Source: Micromonospora echinaurantiaca
GTDB taxonomy: Bacteria; Actinomycetota; Actinomycetes; Mycobacteriales; Micromonosporaceae
Reading direction: 5' to 3'
Assembly: GCF_900090235.1 (NCBI RefSeq)
Contig: NZ_LT607750.1
Span: 496,001 to 560,000 of the forward strand
DNA length: 64,000 bases
The notes under the pieces were generated by a model. It was given only the letters and a program-made list of their open reading frames with translations. It searched no databases and had not been told where the DNA came from. Of this stretch, positions 34,983 through 43,309 are shown piece after piece (the first letter of the stretch is position 1; each line of letters starts with the position of its first letter). The translations under genes were made by a program, and so were the position numbers.

Positions 34983-35399
34983 ATGACAACGGTCGGAGAG
35001 TTCATGACGACCCGGTTGGTGACGATGGACGGCAACGACACGCTCACCGCGGCGGCGCAGGAGATGCGCGACAGCGCCATCGGTGACGTGGTGGTGACCG
35101 ACGGCGACGACGTGGTCGGCATCGTCACGGACCGGGACATCACGGTCCGGGCCGTGGCGGAGAACCTGGACCCGAACACCACCGCGCTCAACCGGATCAC
35201 CAGCAAGGACGTGATCACGGTGAGCCAGTACGACGACGCGGTGGCCGCCGCGGACCTGATGCGGACCTACGCCGTCCGCCGGTTGCCGGTCGTCGACGAC
35301 GGGCGCCTGGTGGGGTTGGTGTCCATGGGCGACCTCGCGGTCGAGCGGGAGCCCCAGTCGGTGCTCGCCGACATCAGCGCCGACGACCCGAACAATTGA
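34983..35399 (+). CDS. Two-CBS-domain protein
   Basis: 138 aa made almost entirely of a CBS pair: VGEFMTTRLVTMDGNDTLTAAAQEMRDSAIGDVVVTDGDDVVGIVTDRDI (residues ~4-53) and KDVITVSQYDDAVAAADLMRTYAVRRLPVVDDGRLVGLVSMGDLA (~77-121). CBS pairs bind adenosyl nucleotides and sense energy state; stand-alone ones in actinobacteria are often stress- or dormancy-induced. GAGAGGGGAGC precedes the ATG. A terminator follows. Confidence 0.93.
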   Translation: MTTVGEFMTTRLVTMDGNDTLTAAAQEMRDSAIGDVVVTDGDDVVGIVTDRDITVRAVAENLDPNTTALNRITSKDVITVSQYDDAVAAADLMRTYAVRRLPVVDDGRLVGLVSMGDLAVEREPQSVLADISADDPNN

Positions 35400-35415
35400 C
35401 CTGTCCGCCGCGGTA

Positions 35416-35444
35416 GGCCGGCTCCCCGGTGCGGGGGGCCGGCC
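35416..35444 (+). terminator. Terminator of the CBS gene
   Basis: 12-bp stem (35416-35427 with 35433-35444, one G-T pair), 5-nt loop, followed by TT, 16 nt after the stop. Confidence 0.65.
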
Positions 35445-35525
35445 TTGCGGCGTTCCGCGGCACAGTCCCCGCTTGAGCCCGCGCCCCGGCGCCCGACGCG
35501 TCGCTGCGTCCCCGCGCGCGGGACG

Positions 35526-36635
35526 TCAGGCCGGCTCGACGCTCACCCGCACGTCGGTGGCGCCCCGCGCGGCGGCCACGACGGCCGCCTCCGCGTCCAC
35601 CTCGCGGCGGACGCGGCCCGGCAGCGGGTCACCCTCGAACGGGGTGACGGTCACCTCCAGCGCGCCCCGGCCCGCCACCTTGGCCCGCCAGACACCGGCC
35701 ACCTCGCCGTCGACCAGCAGCGCCCCGGGATTGCCGAGGATCCGCCAGAGCTGCTTCTGGTGGGCCTTCTCCGGCACCAGCAGGTCGCGGTCCCGGCCCT
35801 GCAGGAACGGGTCGCCGGGTGGGAGCAGCCGGACCTTCGGCGCCGGCCGGGCGTCGCGTAGCGCGTCGAGCCGGTCGGCCGGCAGCCAGGCGCGTCGGCC
35901 GGCCACCCGCACCTCGACCAGCCCGTCGGGCCACACCCCGCGCAGGAAGCCGGCGCTGGTGCCCAGGAAACCGGCCACGTCGGCCGGGGTGGCCGGGCCG
36001 AGCAACCGCAGGTAGGCCAGCGCCAGCGCGTCGGTGCCCGCCGCGCGTTCGGGCGGCCCGGGCCAGCCGGGCAGCGGAGCGAGCGTCGCCGCCCGCCCGG
36101 ACACCGCCAGCCGTACGCCGCCGGCGAGGCCGGCCTGCTGGAAGAGCGCCCCGGAGATGTGCCGGGCGCGGCACGGCTCGCAGTCGTACGTCAGCTCGGC
36201 CGGCACCCGGTCGCTGACCGCGCGGCTCACTTCGCCCTTGGCCATCGGCGCGGTGACCACCGCGGCGAACGCGTCCGCCGCGGCCCGGAACGCGGCCAGC
36301 CCGAGCCGGGCGCCCTCGCGGATCCGGCCGGGGAGGCGTCGGGTGGCGTCCGCGTCGTCCAGCGGCCAGATCGCGGCGGCCAGGCCGGGCAGCTCCGCGC
36401 GCCGGTGCAGGTGCGGTGCCCCGCGCATCGACCAGACCAGCTCCAGCCGGTCGTCGGCGGTGGGCGCACCCCGGGCGGCGAGCGCCAACTGGGCCGAGCC
36501 GTACGGAGTGTCCTGCACGCCCAGGTCGAGCACCGCGAGATCGGCCGCGGCACGCCCCGGACGGTGCAGCTCCTGGGCGGCCGCCCGGTAGGCGAGGACC
36601 TGCTCCCGGCTGACCTCCGGCCCGTTCGTGGCCAT
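35526..36635 (-). CDS. Winged-helix DNA-binding protein, AlkZ/YcaQ-like
   Basis: 369 aa of the HTH_42 family (winged-helix DNA-binding domain proteins related to AlkZ/YcaQ DNA glycosylases). Signatures are LALAYLRLLGPATPADVAGFLGTSAGFLRGV (winged helix) and LLPPGDPFLQGRDRDLLVPEKAHQKQLWRILGNPGALLVDGEVAGVWRAK near the C-terminus. The glycosylase Q-hydrophobic-D/Q motif is not certain (LGVQDTPYG may stand there), so activity is undecided. ATG at 36635; the frame is open further upstream without homology. Confidence 0.85.
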   Translation of the reverse strand: MATNGPEVSREQVLAYRAAAQELHRPGRAAADLAVLDLGVQDTPYGSAQLALAARGAPTADDRLELVWSMRGAPHLHRRAELPGLAAAIWPLDDADATRRLPGRIREGARLGLAAFRAAADAFAAVVTAPMAKGEVSRAVSDRVPAELTYDCEPCRARHISGALFQQAGLAGGVRLAVSGRAATLAPLPGWPGPPERAAGTDALALAYLRLLGPATPADVAGFLGTSAGFLRGVWPDGLVEVRVAGRRAWLPADRLDALRDARPAPKVRLLPPGDPFLQGRDRDLLVPEKAHQKQLWRILGNPGALLVDGEVAGVWRAKVAGRGALEVTVTPFEGDPLPGRVRREVDAEAAVVAAARGATDVRVSVEPA

Positions 36636-36845
36636 CTGACCTCCCGCCCTGCGTCCGGCTTTCCCGGAGGCTACTGCCCGGCTGGGACAACCGGGCGAGG
36701 GCTCACCCGATCCGGGCGAGGTTGACGCCGCGTGGGCCGGGGACCCCGTGCACCGAGGCCGAACGCCGGATGGTGGCACCTACGTGACGACGCCGCCGGC
36801 TGGCCGGTGAGGGCCGGGACCGACCGACGGGGAGGAGAGGACCCG

Positions 36846-37220
36846 ATGGTGGACGCGACCACGAGGTTCTTCGAGGATCTCGACCGGCGGGGGTTCGAAC
36901 CCGTGCTGGCGAAGACCAAGGGGACCCTGCGTTTCGATCTGCACGAGGGGGCGCAGACCACGCACTGGCTGATGCGGATGGACCGGGGCCGGGTCGAGGT
37001 GAGCCAGGAGGACGCCGAGGCGGACACCGTCGTCGGGACCACCCCGGAGTTGTTCGAGGACCTGGCCACCGGGCGGGAGAACGGGATCGCGGCGCTGTTC
37101 CGGGGGGACATGACGGTGACCGGTGACGCCCGGCTGGTGGTGCAGGTCGAACGGCTCTTCCCGGGCCCGCCGGACAGCCGTGGGCCGCGCCGGCGCTTCG
37201 AGAGGGGGATGCAGCGATGA
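36846..37220 (+). CDS. SCP2 sterol-binding domain-like protein
   Basis: 124 aa. TTRFFEDLDRRGFEPVLAKTKGTLRFDLHEG, DRGRVEVSQEDAEADTVVGTTPELFEDLATGRENGIAALFRGDMTVTGDARLVVQVERLFP follows the SCP2 lipid-binding fold (a beta-sheet with a hydrophobic tunnel). GGGGAGGAG lies upstream of the ATG. It overlaps the debranching-type enzyme gene by ATGA, an unexpected pairing for a lipid-binding fold. Function unknown. Confidence 0.85.
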   Translation: MVDATTRFFEDLDRRGFEPVLAKTKGTLRFDLHEGAQTTHWLMRMDRGRVEVSQEDAEADTVVGTTPELFEDLATGRENGIAALFRGDMTVTGDARLVVQVERLFPGPPDSRGPRRRFERGMQR

Positions 37221-39277
37221 GCCAGACCAGCACCGTCCGGATCCTGGACGGCAACACCTTCGTGGTCTCCGAGGACACCGGCGACATCGAGGCGACGCCG
37301 ACCGAGCCGACCGGACTCTTCTCCCTCGACATGCGCTTCCTGTCGACCTGGGTGCTGACCATCAACGGGGAGCGGCTCAACGCCCTCTCCTACGACGACC
37401 TCCAGTACTACGAGGCCCGGTTCTTCCTGGTGCCGGGAATGGCGACGCACTACATCGACGCCAAGCTCTCGGTCATTCGGGAACGCGCGGTCGGCGGCAG
37501 CTTCCGCGAGCAGCTGACCATCCTCAACCACGACGAGAAGCCGGTCGATCTGGAGATCCGGATGGAGGCGGGCGCCGACTTCGCCGACCTGTTCCAGGTC
37601 AAGGACGAGATCCTGAACAAGAAGGGAGAGCTCTACTCCGAGCCCGAGGCGGACCGGCTGCGGCTCGGCTACCGGCGGGGCAACTTCACCCGGGAGACGG
37701 TGATCTCCTCGTCCGCGCCGGCCCGGTACGACCGGCAGGGCTTCGCGTACACCATCCACCTCGAACCCAACCAACAGTGGGACACCCGGATCGACGTGCA
37801 GACCATCGCGGTCGGGCCGGGCGGCCGGGACCTGCGGATGGGGTTGCGGGCACACGGCACCGAGCGGCTCGCCCTCCAGCACGACCTGGAGGAGTGGCTG
37901 CGCAACGCACCCAAGGTGAACACCCAGCACGAGGAGTTGGGCAGCACCTACCGGCGTAGCCTGATCGACCTGGCGGCGCTGCGCTTCTCGCCGATCTCCC
38001 TCGGCGGAGCGGCGCTGCCGGCGGCCGGCCTGCCCTGGTTCATGACCATGTTCGGCCGGGACAGCATCCTGACCTGCCTGCAGACACTGCCCTTCACGCC
38101 CACGATGTCCACGACCACGCTGCGAATCCTGGCCGCGTTGCAGGGCACCCGGATCGACGACTTCCGGGAGGAGGACCCGGGGCGGATCCTGCACGAGATG
38201 CGCTACGGCGAGACCGCTGCCTTCGAGGAGCAGCCGCACACGCCGTACTACGGCTCGGTGGACGCCACCCCGCTGTTCGTGGTGCTGCTCGACGAGTACG
38301 AGAAGTGGACCGGAGACGCCGCGCTGGTCAAGGAGTTGGAGCAGGAGTCGCGGGCGGCGTTGAAGTGGATCGACGACTACGCCGACCTGGTCGGCAACGG
38401 CTACATCTGGTACGAGCGGCGTAACACCGACACCGGCCTGGAGAACCAGTGCTGGAAGGACTCCTGGGACTCGGTCTCCTACCGCGACGGCAAGCTGCCG
38501 CCGTTCCCCCGGGCCACCTGCGAGGTGCAGGGGTACGCGTACGACGCGAAGATGCGCGCCGCGCGGCTGGCCCGCGAGTTCTGGGACGACCCGGAGTACG
38601 CCGACCGGCTGGAGCGCGAGGCGGCGCAGCTCAAGGAGCGGTTCAACCGGGACTTCTGGGTGGAGGACGGCGAGTTCTACGCGCTCGCCCTCGACCCGGA
38701 CGGCCGGCAGTGCGACGTGCTCAGCTCCAACATCGGGCACCTGTTGTGGAGCGGCATCGTCGACCACGATCGGGCCGAGAAGATCGCCCAGCACCTGGTC
38801 GGCCCCCGGCTCTTCTCCGGTTGGGGGGTGCGGACGCTGGCCGAGGGCGAGGTCCGCTACAACCCGATCGGTTACCACAACGGGACGATCTGGCCGTTCG
38901 ACAACTCGTTCATCGCCTGGGGCCTGCGCCGGTACGGCTTCGCCGAGGAGTCGGCGATCATCGCCAGCGGCATCCTGGACGCCGCCACCTACTTCCAGGG
39001 CCGGTTGCCGGAGGCGTTCGGCGGCTACCCGCGCGAGCTGACCAAGTTCCCGGTCGAGTACCCGACGGCGTGCAGCCCGCAGGCGTGGTCGACCGGCACC
39101 CCGATGCTGCTGCTGCGCACCATGCTCGGTTTGGAGCCGCACGAGGGGCACCTCGCGGTGGAGCCGCGGCTGCCGATCGGGATGGGCCGGATCGAGGTGC
39201 TGGACATCCCGGGCCGGTGGGGCCGGGTGGACGCGTTCGCCCGCGGCCGGCTGGAGATCGAGGAGCCGACCGGCTGA
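37217..39277 (+). CDS. Glycogen-debranching-type amylo-alpha-1,6-glucosidase
   Basis: 686 aa. N-terminal ~330 residues form a beta-rich domain (DGNTFVVSEDTGDIEATPTEPTGLFSLDMRFLSTW), followed by an (alpha/alpha)6 barrel: GLPWFMTMFGRDSILTCLQTLP, ATPLFVVLLDEYEKWTGD, RRNTDTGLENQCWKDSWDSV, GYHNGTIWPFDNSFIAWGLRRYG and YPTACSPQAWSTGTP. These are typical of the MGH1-like/GDE-type glycosidases acting on alpha-glucans; catalytic acids are expected in the GRDS and WKDSWDS blocks. Cytoplasmic. Coupled by ATGA to the SCP2-like gene. Exact substrate uncertain (trehalose- or glycogen-derived). Confidence 0.9.
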   Translation: MSQTSTVRILDGNTFVVSEDTGDIEATPTEPTGLFSLDMRFLSTWVLTINGERLNALSYDDLQYYEARFFLVPGMATHYIDAKLSVIRERAVGGSFREQLTILNHDEKPVDLEIRMEAGADFADLFQVKDEILNKKGELYSEPEADRLRLGYRRGNFTRETVISSSAPARYDRQGFAYTIHLEPNQQWDTRIDVQTIAVGPGGRDLRMGLRAHGTERLALQHDLEEWLRNAPKVNTQHEELGSTYRRSLIDLAALRFSPISLGGAALPAAGLPWFMTMFGRDSILTCLQTLPFTPTMSTTTLRILAALQGTRIDDFREEDPGRILHEMRYGETAAFEEQPHTPYYGSVDATPLFVVLLDEYEKWTGDAALVKELEQESRAALKWIDDYADLVGNGYIWYERRNTDTGLENQCWKDSWDSVSYRDGKLPPFPRATCEVQGYAYDAKMRAARLAREFWDDPEYADRLEREAAQLKERFNRDFWVEDGEFYALALDPDGRQCDVLSSNIGHLLWSGIVDHDRAEKIAQHLVGPRLFSGWGVRTLAEGEVRYNPIGYHNGTIWPFDNSFIAWGLRRYGFAEESAIIASGILDAATYFQGRLPEAFGGYPRELTKFPVEYPTACSPQAWSTGTPMLLLRTMLGLEPHEGHLAVEPRLPIGMGRIEVLDIPGRWGRVDAFARGRLEIEEPTG

Positions 39278-39289
39278 CCGGAGTGCACC

Positions 39290-39317
39290 GTGCACCGCCC
39301 TGGCCAGGGCGGCGCAC
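39290..39317. terminator. Bidirectional terminator
   Basis: An 18-bp perfect palindrome (39295-39312) extended by GTGC/GCAC, between convergent genes. Confidence 0.7.
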
Positions 39318-39324
39318 GGCGGGC

Positions 39325-39969
39325 TCAGGCCGGCAGGACGGTGTCCAGGAACGCCCCGGTCACCGCCGCCAGGTCCGGCCGGCGCAGGTCGAGCGCGTGC
39401 CCGCCGTGGGTGATCCAGGCGTGCACCGGGTGCCCGGCGGCCAGCAGCGCCGCCGCCAGGTCCACCGACTGGCTGACCGGCACCGAGCGGTCGGCGACGC
39501 CGTGCACCAGCAGCACCGGTACCCGGTTGCCGGCGTGCGTGGTCACGGTCGCGTCCACGGTGGCCGGGTCGCCGGCGGCGGGCGGGTGGCCGAGCAGGCC
39601 GGCCCACGGGTCGTCGTCGCGGCGCAGCCGCCGCCAGTCCGCGGCCAGCGGGTCGACGGCCGGCCAGTAGGCCAGCACGGCGGACACGTCGCCCGGCCGG
39701 TCCAACCCGCGCAGCGCCAGGTGCAGAGCCAGCGTACCGCCCGCCGAGTCGCCCGCCACCAGCAGCGGACGATCCCCGGCCGCCGCGCGGGCCTGCCGCG
39801 CCGCCGCGCGTACGTCGTCGAGCTGGGCCGGCCAGTGCGCCCGGTCGACCAGCCGGTAGGTCGCCGGCACCACCCGCAGCCCGTACCGGGCCAGCGCCGC
39901 GCCGTCCTCGGTCGAGCGGGCCCGCCAACCGCCGCCGTGGATCCAGAGCAGCACCCCGCGTTCGATCAT
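39325..39969 (-). CDS. Alpha/beta hydrolase, hormone-sensitive-lipase type
   Basis: 214 aa, short for the family. The HGGGW oxyanion motif is at residues ~11-15, the nucleophile elbow is GDSAGG (~70-75), the acid is in the VPVLLVHGVADRSVPVSQ block, and the His is in WITHGGHALDL. No cap domain is evident, explaining the length. Cytoplasmic esterase/lipase; substrate unknown. Divergent from the acyltransferase gene. Confidence 0.9.
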   Translation of the reverse strand: MIERGVLLWIHGGGWRARSTEDGAALARYGLRVVPATYRLVDRAHWPAQLDDVRAAARQARAAAGDRPLLVAGDSAGGTLALHLALRGLDRPGDVSAVLAYWPAVDPLAADWRRLRRDDDPWAGLLGHPPAAGDPATVDATVTTHAGNRVPVLLVHGVADRSVPVSQSVDLAAALLAAGHPVHAWITHGGHALDLRRPDLAAVTGAFLDTVLPA

Positions 39970-40085
39970 CCCGCCATCCTGGCCCCGCCCGGGCCGGACC
40001 GCCCCGCCGGTACGCCGAGGGCAGAAGCGCCGACGGGGCGTTCGACCCTGGCGTGACTCACAGGTGGGCGGGGTATTTTCTGCGG

Positions 40086-40835
40086 ATGCCGGAACTCGTG
40101 TACCCGCCCGTGATCGCCGCCGCCAAGACGATGTTCCGGGTCCTCGACCTGAAGATCACCGTCGAGGGCGCCCACCATGTCCCGCGTACCGGCGGGGCGG
40201 TGCTGGCCAGCAACCACGTCAGCTACCTCGACTTCATCTTCTGCGGCCTGGGCGCGCACCCGGCGAAGCGGCTGGTCCGCTTCATGGCCAAGCAGTCCGT
40301 GTTCACCCACAAGGTGTCCGGCCCGCTGATGCGCGGCATGCGGCACATCCCGGTGGACCGCCGGGCGGGCGCCGGGTCGTACGCGACAGCGGTCAGCGCG
40401 CTGCGCCGGGGCGAGGTGGTCGGCGTCTTCCCGGAGGCCACGATCAGCCGCTCGTTCACGGTGAAGGAACTCAAGAGCGGCGCCACCCGGATGGCCCAGG
40501 AGGCCGGCGTGCCGGTGCTGCCGGTGGCGCTCTGGGGCACCCAGCGGCTGTGGACCAAGGGCCGGCCGCGCACCCTCACCCGCCGACACACCCCGATCAC
40601 CATCCTGGTCGGTGAGCCGATGGACCCGGCCGGCTACCCGGACCCGAACGCGATGACCGCCGATCTGAAGAAGCGGCTGGACGCGCTGGTCGACCGGGCC
40701 CAGCGGGAGTACCCGGAGGCGCCCGCCGGCCCGGACGACCGCTGGTGGCTCCCCGCCCATCTCGGCGGCACGGCACCCACCCCGGAGGAGGCCGCCGCCC
40801 TCGACCGCGGGGACCGCCGCACCTCCGCCGCCTGA
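40086..40835 (+). CDS. 1-acyl-sn-glycerol-3-phosphate acyltransferase (PlsC-type)
   Basis: 249 aa. Acyltransferase motifs: NHVSYLDFIF (HX4D catalytic), GMRHIPVDRRAGAG, VFPEATISRSF (FPEGT-like) and PVLPVALWGTQRLW. It transfers an acyl chain to lysophosphatidate at the membrane. The C-terminal tail (~45 residues) is a Pro/Asp-rich extension. ATG at 40086 is chosen; an upstream GTG at 40053 adds 11 residues. Confidence 0.92.
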   Translation: MPELVYPPVIAAAKTMFRVLDLKITVEGAHHVPRTGGAVLASNHVSYLDFIFCGLGAHPAKRLVRFMAKQSVFTHKVSGPLMRGMRHIPVDRRAGAGSYATAVSALRRGEVVGVFPEATISRSFTVKELKSGATRMAQEAGVPVLPVALWGTQRLWTKGRPRTLTRRHTPITILVGEPMDPAGYPDPNAMTADLKKRLDALVDRAQREYPEAPAGPDDRWWLPAHLGGTAPTPEEAAALDRGDRRTSAA

Positions 40836-40843
40836 CCCACCTT

Positions 40844-40920
40844 CCCGCGATCTTGCACTTTGTGCCCTGGCGAACACGGCAAAAGCCGCAAGGAAGGGGC
40901 GGAACGTGCAAGATCGCGGG
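40844..40920. repeat. Palindromic element after plsC
   Basis: 15-bp arms, CCCGCGATCTTGCAC (40844-40858) and its complement (40906-40920), 47-nt loop. A G-rich tract with repeated GGGGGT units follows at 40917-40950. Probable terminator or dispersed palindrome. Confidence 0.75.
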
Positions 40921-41032
40921 AGCGGGAGCGGGGGTGGGGGTGGGGGTGGGTCGCGGCGGTGGCCGGATCGTTCCGCAGCGGGGCAGGATGGTGTCTGCCG
41001 CCCCGGCCCCCGGGCCAGCCAGGATTCAGGTC

Positions 41033-41641
41033 ATGAGCAGAGCAGCACTCGTCGTCATCGACGTCCAGGAGTCCTTCCGGCAGCGCCCGATCTGGGCGTA
41101 CGCCTCGAACCCCGACATCGTCGGCGCGGTCGACCGTTTGGTCGCCGCGGCGCGGGACCGGGGCGACCTGGTGGTCTGGGTCCTGCACGCCGAACCCGGC
41201 AGCGGCGGCGTCTTCGACCCGGCGAACGGGCACGTCCGGCTGATCGACGGGCTGGCGCCGGCGGCGGGGGAGCCGACCCTGGTGAAGACCTCGCACAACG
41301 CCTTCACCACCACCAACCTCCAGCAGGTGCTGACCCTGGCCGGCATCCGCGACGTCACCGTCTGCGGGATCCGCACCGAGCAGTGCGTGGAGACCACCGC
41401 CCGGGTCGGCTGCGACCTCGGCTACGAGATGACCTTCGTGACCGACGCCACGGTGACCTTCCCGACCCCGCACCGGGACCTGCCGGAGACCGCCACCCTG
41501 GCCGAGATCCTCGCCGACCCGCGCACCCTCGCCACCGACGAGATGATCGCCCGCACCGAGTACGCGCTGGCCGGCCGGTTCGCCACCGTCCGGACGGTGG
41601 CCGAGGTGACCGGCGCGGTCCCGGCCGGCGCGCGGGGCTGA
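41033..41641 (+). CDS. Isochorismatase-family cysteine hydrolase
   Basis: 202 aa. The catalytic triad is visible: Asp in ALVVIDVQESF (residue ~9), Lys in LVKTSHNAF and Cys in GIRTEQCVETTARVGCDLGYEM (~residue 120). These hydrolases act on amides such as nicotinamide or on isochorismate; this one lacks clear assignment. The GlxA-type regulator gene starts 3 nt after the stop, suggesting a regulatory pair seen with amidase-like hydrolases. Confidence 0.92.
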   Translation: MSRAALVVIDVQESFRQRPIWAYASNPDIVGAVDRLVAAARDRGDLVVWVLHAEPGSGGVFDPANGHVRLIDGLAPAAGEPTLVKTSHNAFTTTNLQQVLTLAGIRDVTVCGIRTEQCVETTARVGCDLGYEMTFVTDATVTFPTPHRDLPETATLAEILADPRTLATDEMIARTEYALAGRFATVRTVAEVTGAVPAGARG

Positions 41642-41644
41642 GCC

Positions 41645-42625
41645 GTGGCCCGGGTCGTCTTCCTGCTCGTCCCGCAGCTGCACCTGCTGGACCTCGCCGG
41701 GCCGGCCCAGGTCTTCTCCGCCGCCGCCGACCTCGGGTACGACTACCGGCTGCACTACGTCGCCGACCGGCCGCAGGTGCCGACCGTGCAGGGCGTACCG
41801 CTGGTGGCCGGGCTGGACTGGCCCGAGCTGACCCGCGACGACCTGGTGGTCGTACCCGGGTGGCGGACCAGCGCGCACGGCCCGCAGGGGCCGGTCGGGC
41901 CGGACGACCTGCGGCGGCTGGCCGAGCACCACGCCCGGGGCGGCACGGTGGCCAGCGTCTGCGCCGGCGCGTACGCCCTGGGCCGGGCCGGCCTGCTCGA
42001 CGGCCGGCGCTGCACCACCCACCACGACGTGCAGGACGACCTGGACCGGCGGTTCCCGGCGGCCCGGGTGGTCCGCGACGTGCTCTACGTGGTCGACGAC
42101 CGGGTGGTCACCTCGGCCGGCATCGCCAGCGGCATCGATGTGGCGCTGCACCTGGTGGCCACCCGGCACGGCCCGTCGGCGGCCGCCCGGATCGCCCGGA
42201 CGATGGTCGTCTACGCCCGCCGCAACGGCCACGAGCAGCAGGCCAGCGCCATGATGCGGTACCGCTCGCACCTGTCCGACGCGGTGCACCGGGTGCAGGA
42301 TCTGATCGACTCCCGGTTCGCCGAGCCGCTGCCGCTGGCCGAACTGGCCGCCGCCGGCGGGGTCGCCGAGCGCACCCTGACCCGGCTGTTCCGCCAGGCC
42401 ACCGGGCTGACCCCGCTCGGCTACCAGCAGCTGCTGCGGGTGGAGCGCGCCGAGCACCTGATCGGGCACGGCAGCACCGTGGAGGCGGCGGCCCGCACGG
42501 TCGGGTTCACCGACGCCCGCATGCTGCGCCGGCTGCGGGCCCGGGCGACCCGGAGCCCGCGCCCGCCGGGTGGTAGTAGTCGTCCCGGGAACGGAACTCC
42601 ACCGGCAGCGACCCGGGCAGCGTGA
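41645..42625 (+). CDS. GlxA-type AraC-family transcriptional regulator
   Basis: 326 aa. N-terminal DJ-1/PfpI-like domain (VFLLVPQLHLLDLAGPAQVFSAAADLGY, ASVCAGAYALGRAGLLDGRRCTTHH) and C-terminal AraC helix-turn-helix pair (RFAEPLPLAELAAAGGVAERTLTRLFRQATGLTPLGYQQLLRVERAEHLI). The expected second HTH is cut by a Pro/Arg-rich tail (after VGFTDARMLRRLRA) that overlaps the convergent gene by 119 nt, so the last ~25 residues may come from a frameshift. It likely controls the upstream hydrolase. Confidence 0.88.
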   Translation: MARVVFLLVPQLHLLDLAGPAQVFSAAADLGYDYRLHYVADRPQVPTVQGVPLVAGLDWPELTRDDLVVVPGWRTSAHGPQGPVGPDDLRRLAEHHARGGTVASVCAGAYALGRAGLLDGRRCTTHHDVQDDLDRRFPAARVVRDVLYVVDDRVVTSAGIASGIDVALHLVATRHGPSAAARIARTMVVYARRNGHEQQASAMMRYRSHLSDAVHRVQDLIDSRFAEPLPLAELAAAGGVAERTLTRLFRQATGLTPLGYQQLLRVERAEHLIGHGSTVEAAARTVGFTDARMLRRLRARATRSPRPPGGSSRPGNGTPPAATRAA

Positions 42626-43235
42626 TCCGTCCGTCGCCGGCCAGCGGCCCGCCGCCGGCGCGCAGCCGCAGCACGTCCCGCTCGGCCGGGGAGAGGTCGA
42701 CCAGCTGCGGCCGGGTCAGCCGGAACGTCGCCACCGACCGGCGTACCTGCCGGGCCAGTTCGGTGACCTCGTCGGCCGGGCCGGCCAGGGCGAGCGCCGG
42801 CTGCCAGATGGTGCGCAGCGCGTCGCAGACCACCAGCAGCTCGGCCGGCCGGTCCGGCCCGGCCGGCACCAGCTCCAGCCGGGACGGCCACTGCCAGCGG
42901 ATCTGACCACTGACCAGGCCGGGCGTCCGGACCCGGTGGCGGTGCCGGGCGGTGTCCCGCACCCCGCCGACCACGGCGAGCTGCCACCCGCCGCCCGCGT
43001 ACGCGATCCGCCGGTCGGTGACGGTCACCGTCACCGGCACCGGCAGCGCCCACCGCTGCCACGCCTCGGTCGGGCCGAGCAGGTAGCCGGCGGCGTGCAG
43101 CCGGTGCCGCCACAGCACCCGCTCGCCCGGCTCGGGCACCAGCTCGTGGCGCCGGTCGAGCACCGGGGCGACGTCGTCGTCCGGCGCGTCGAACCGATGC
43201 GGGCCGATGAAGAAGGGGGACGCGTCGTCGTGCAT
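42507..43235 (-). CDS. Protein of unknown function
   Basis: 242 aa, soluble, no signal peptide. Mixed alpha/beta pattern with a WQRWALPVPVTVTVTDRRIAYAGGG strand cluster, resembling a PH-like or GRAM-type beta-domain, but no family is recognised. The C-terminal ~20 residues (AGAGSGSPGPAAGAACGRR) are low complexity and lie antisense to the regulator's tail, so the true end may be earlier. Start ATG at 43235; it is separated from the LuxR operon by 74 nt. Confidence 0.6.
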   Translation of the reverse strand: MHDDASPFFIGPHRFDAPDDDVAPVLDRRHELVPEPGERVLWRHRLHAAGYLLGPTEAWQRWALPVPVTVTVTDRRIAYAGGGWQLAVVGGVRDTARHRHRVRTPGLVSGQIRWQWPSRLELVPAGPDRPAELLVVCDALRTIWQPALALAGPADEVTELARQVRRSVATFRLTRPQLVDLSPAERDVLRLRAGGGPLAGDGRITLPGSLPVEFRSRDDYYHPAGAGSGSPGPAAGAACGRR

Positions 43236-43309
43236 GGTCAGGATCTCCCGGAGCAGACGGCCTTACCCACCGAGCGTCGCCGAACCGGACCACGGTGTCA
43301 TGACACCCG

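Noticed and set aside
36671..39928. 1085-aa open frame on the minus strand over the SCP2 and glycogen-type genes
   Set aside because: Shadow of the real plus-strand genes; no domain, and the ends are low complexity.
40053..40085. Extended start for the PlsC-type acyltransferase
   Set aside because: The extra 11 residues are not supported by the family start and the ATG at 40086 fits better.
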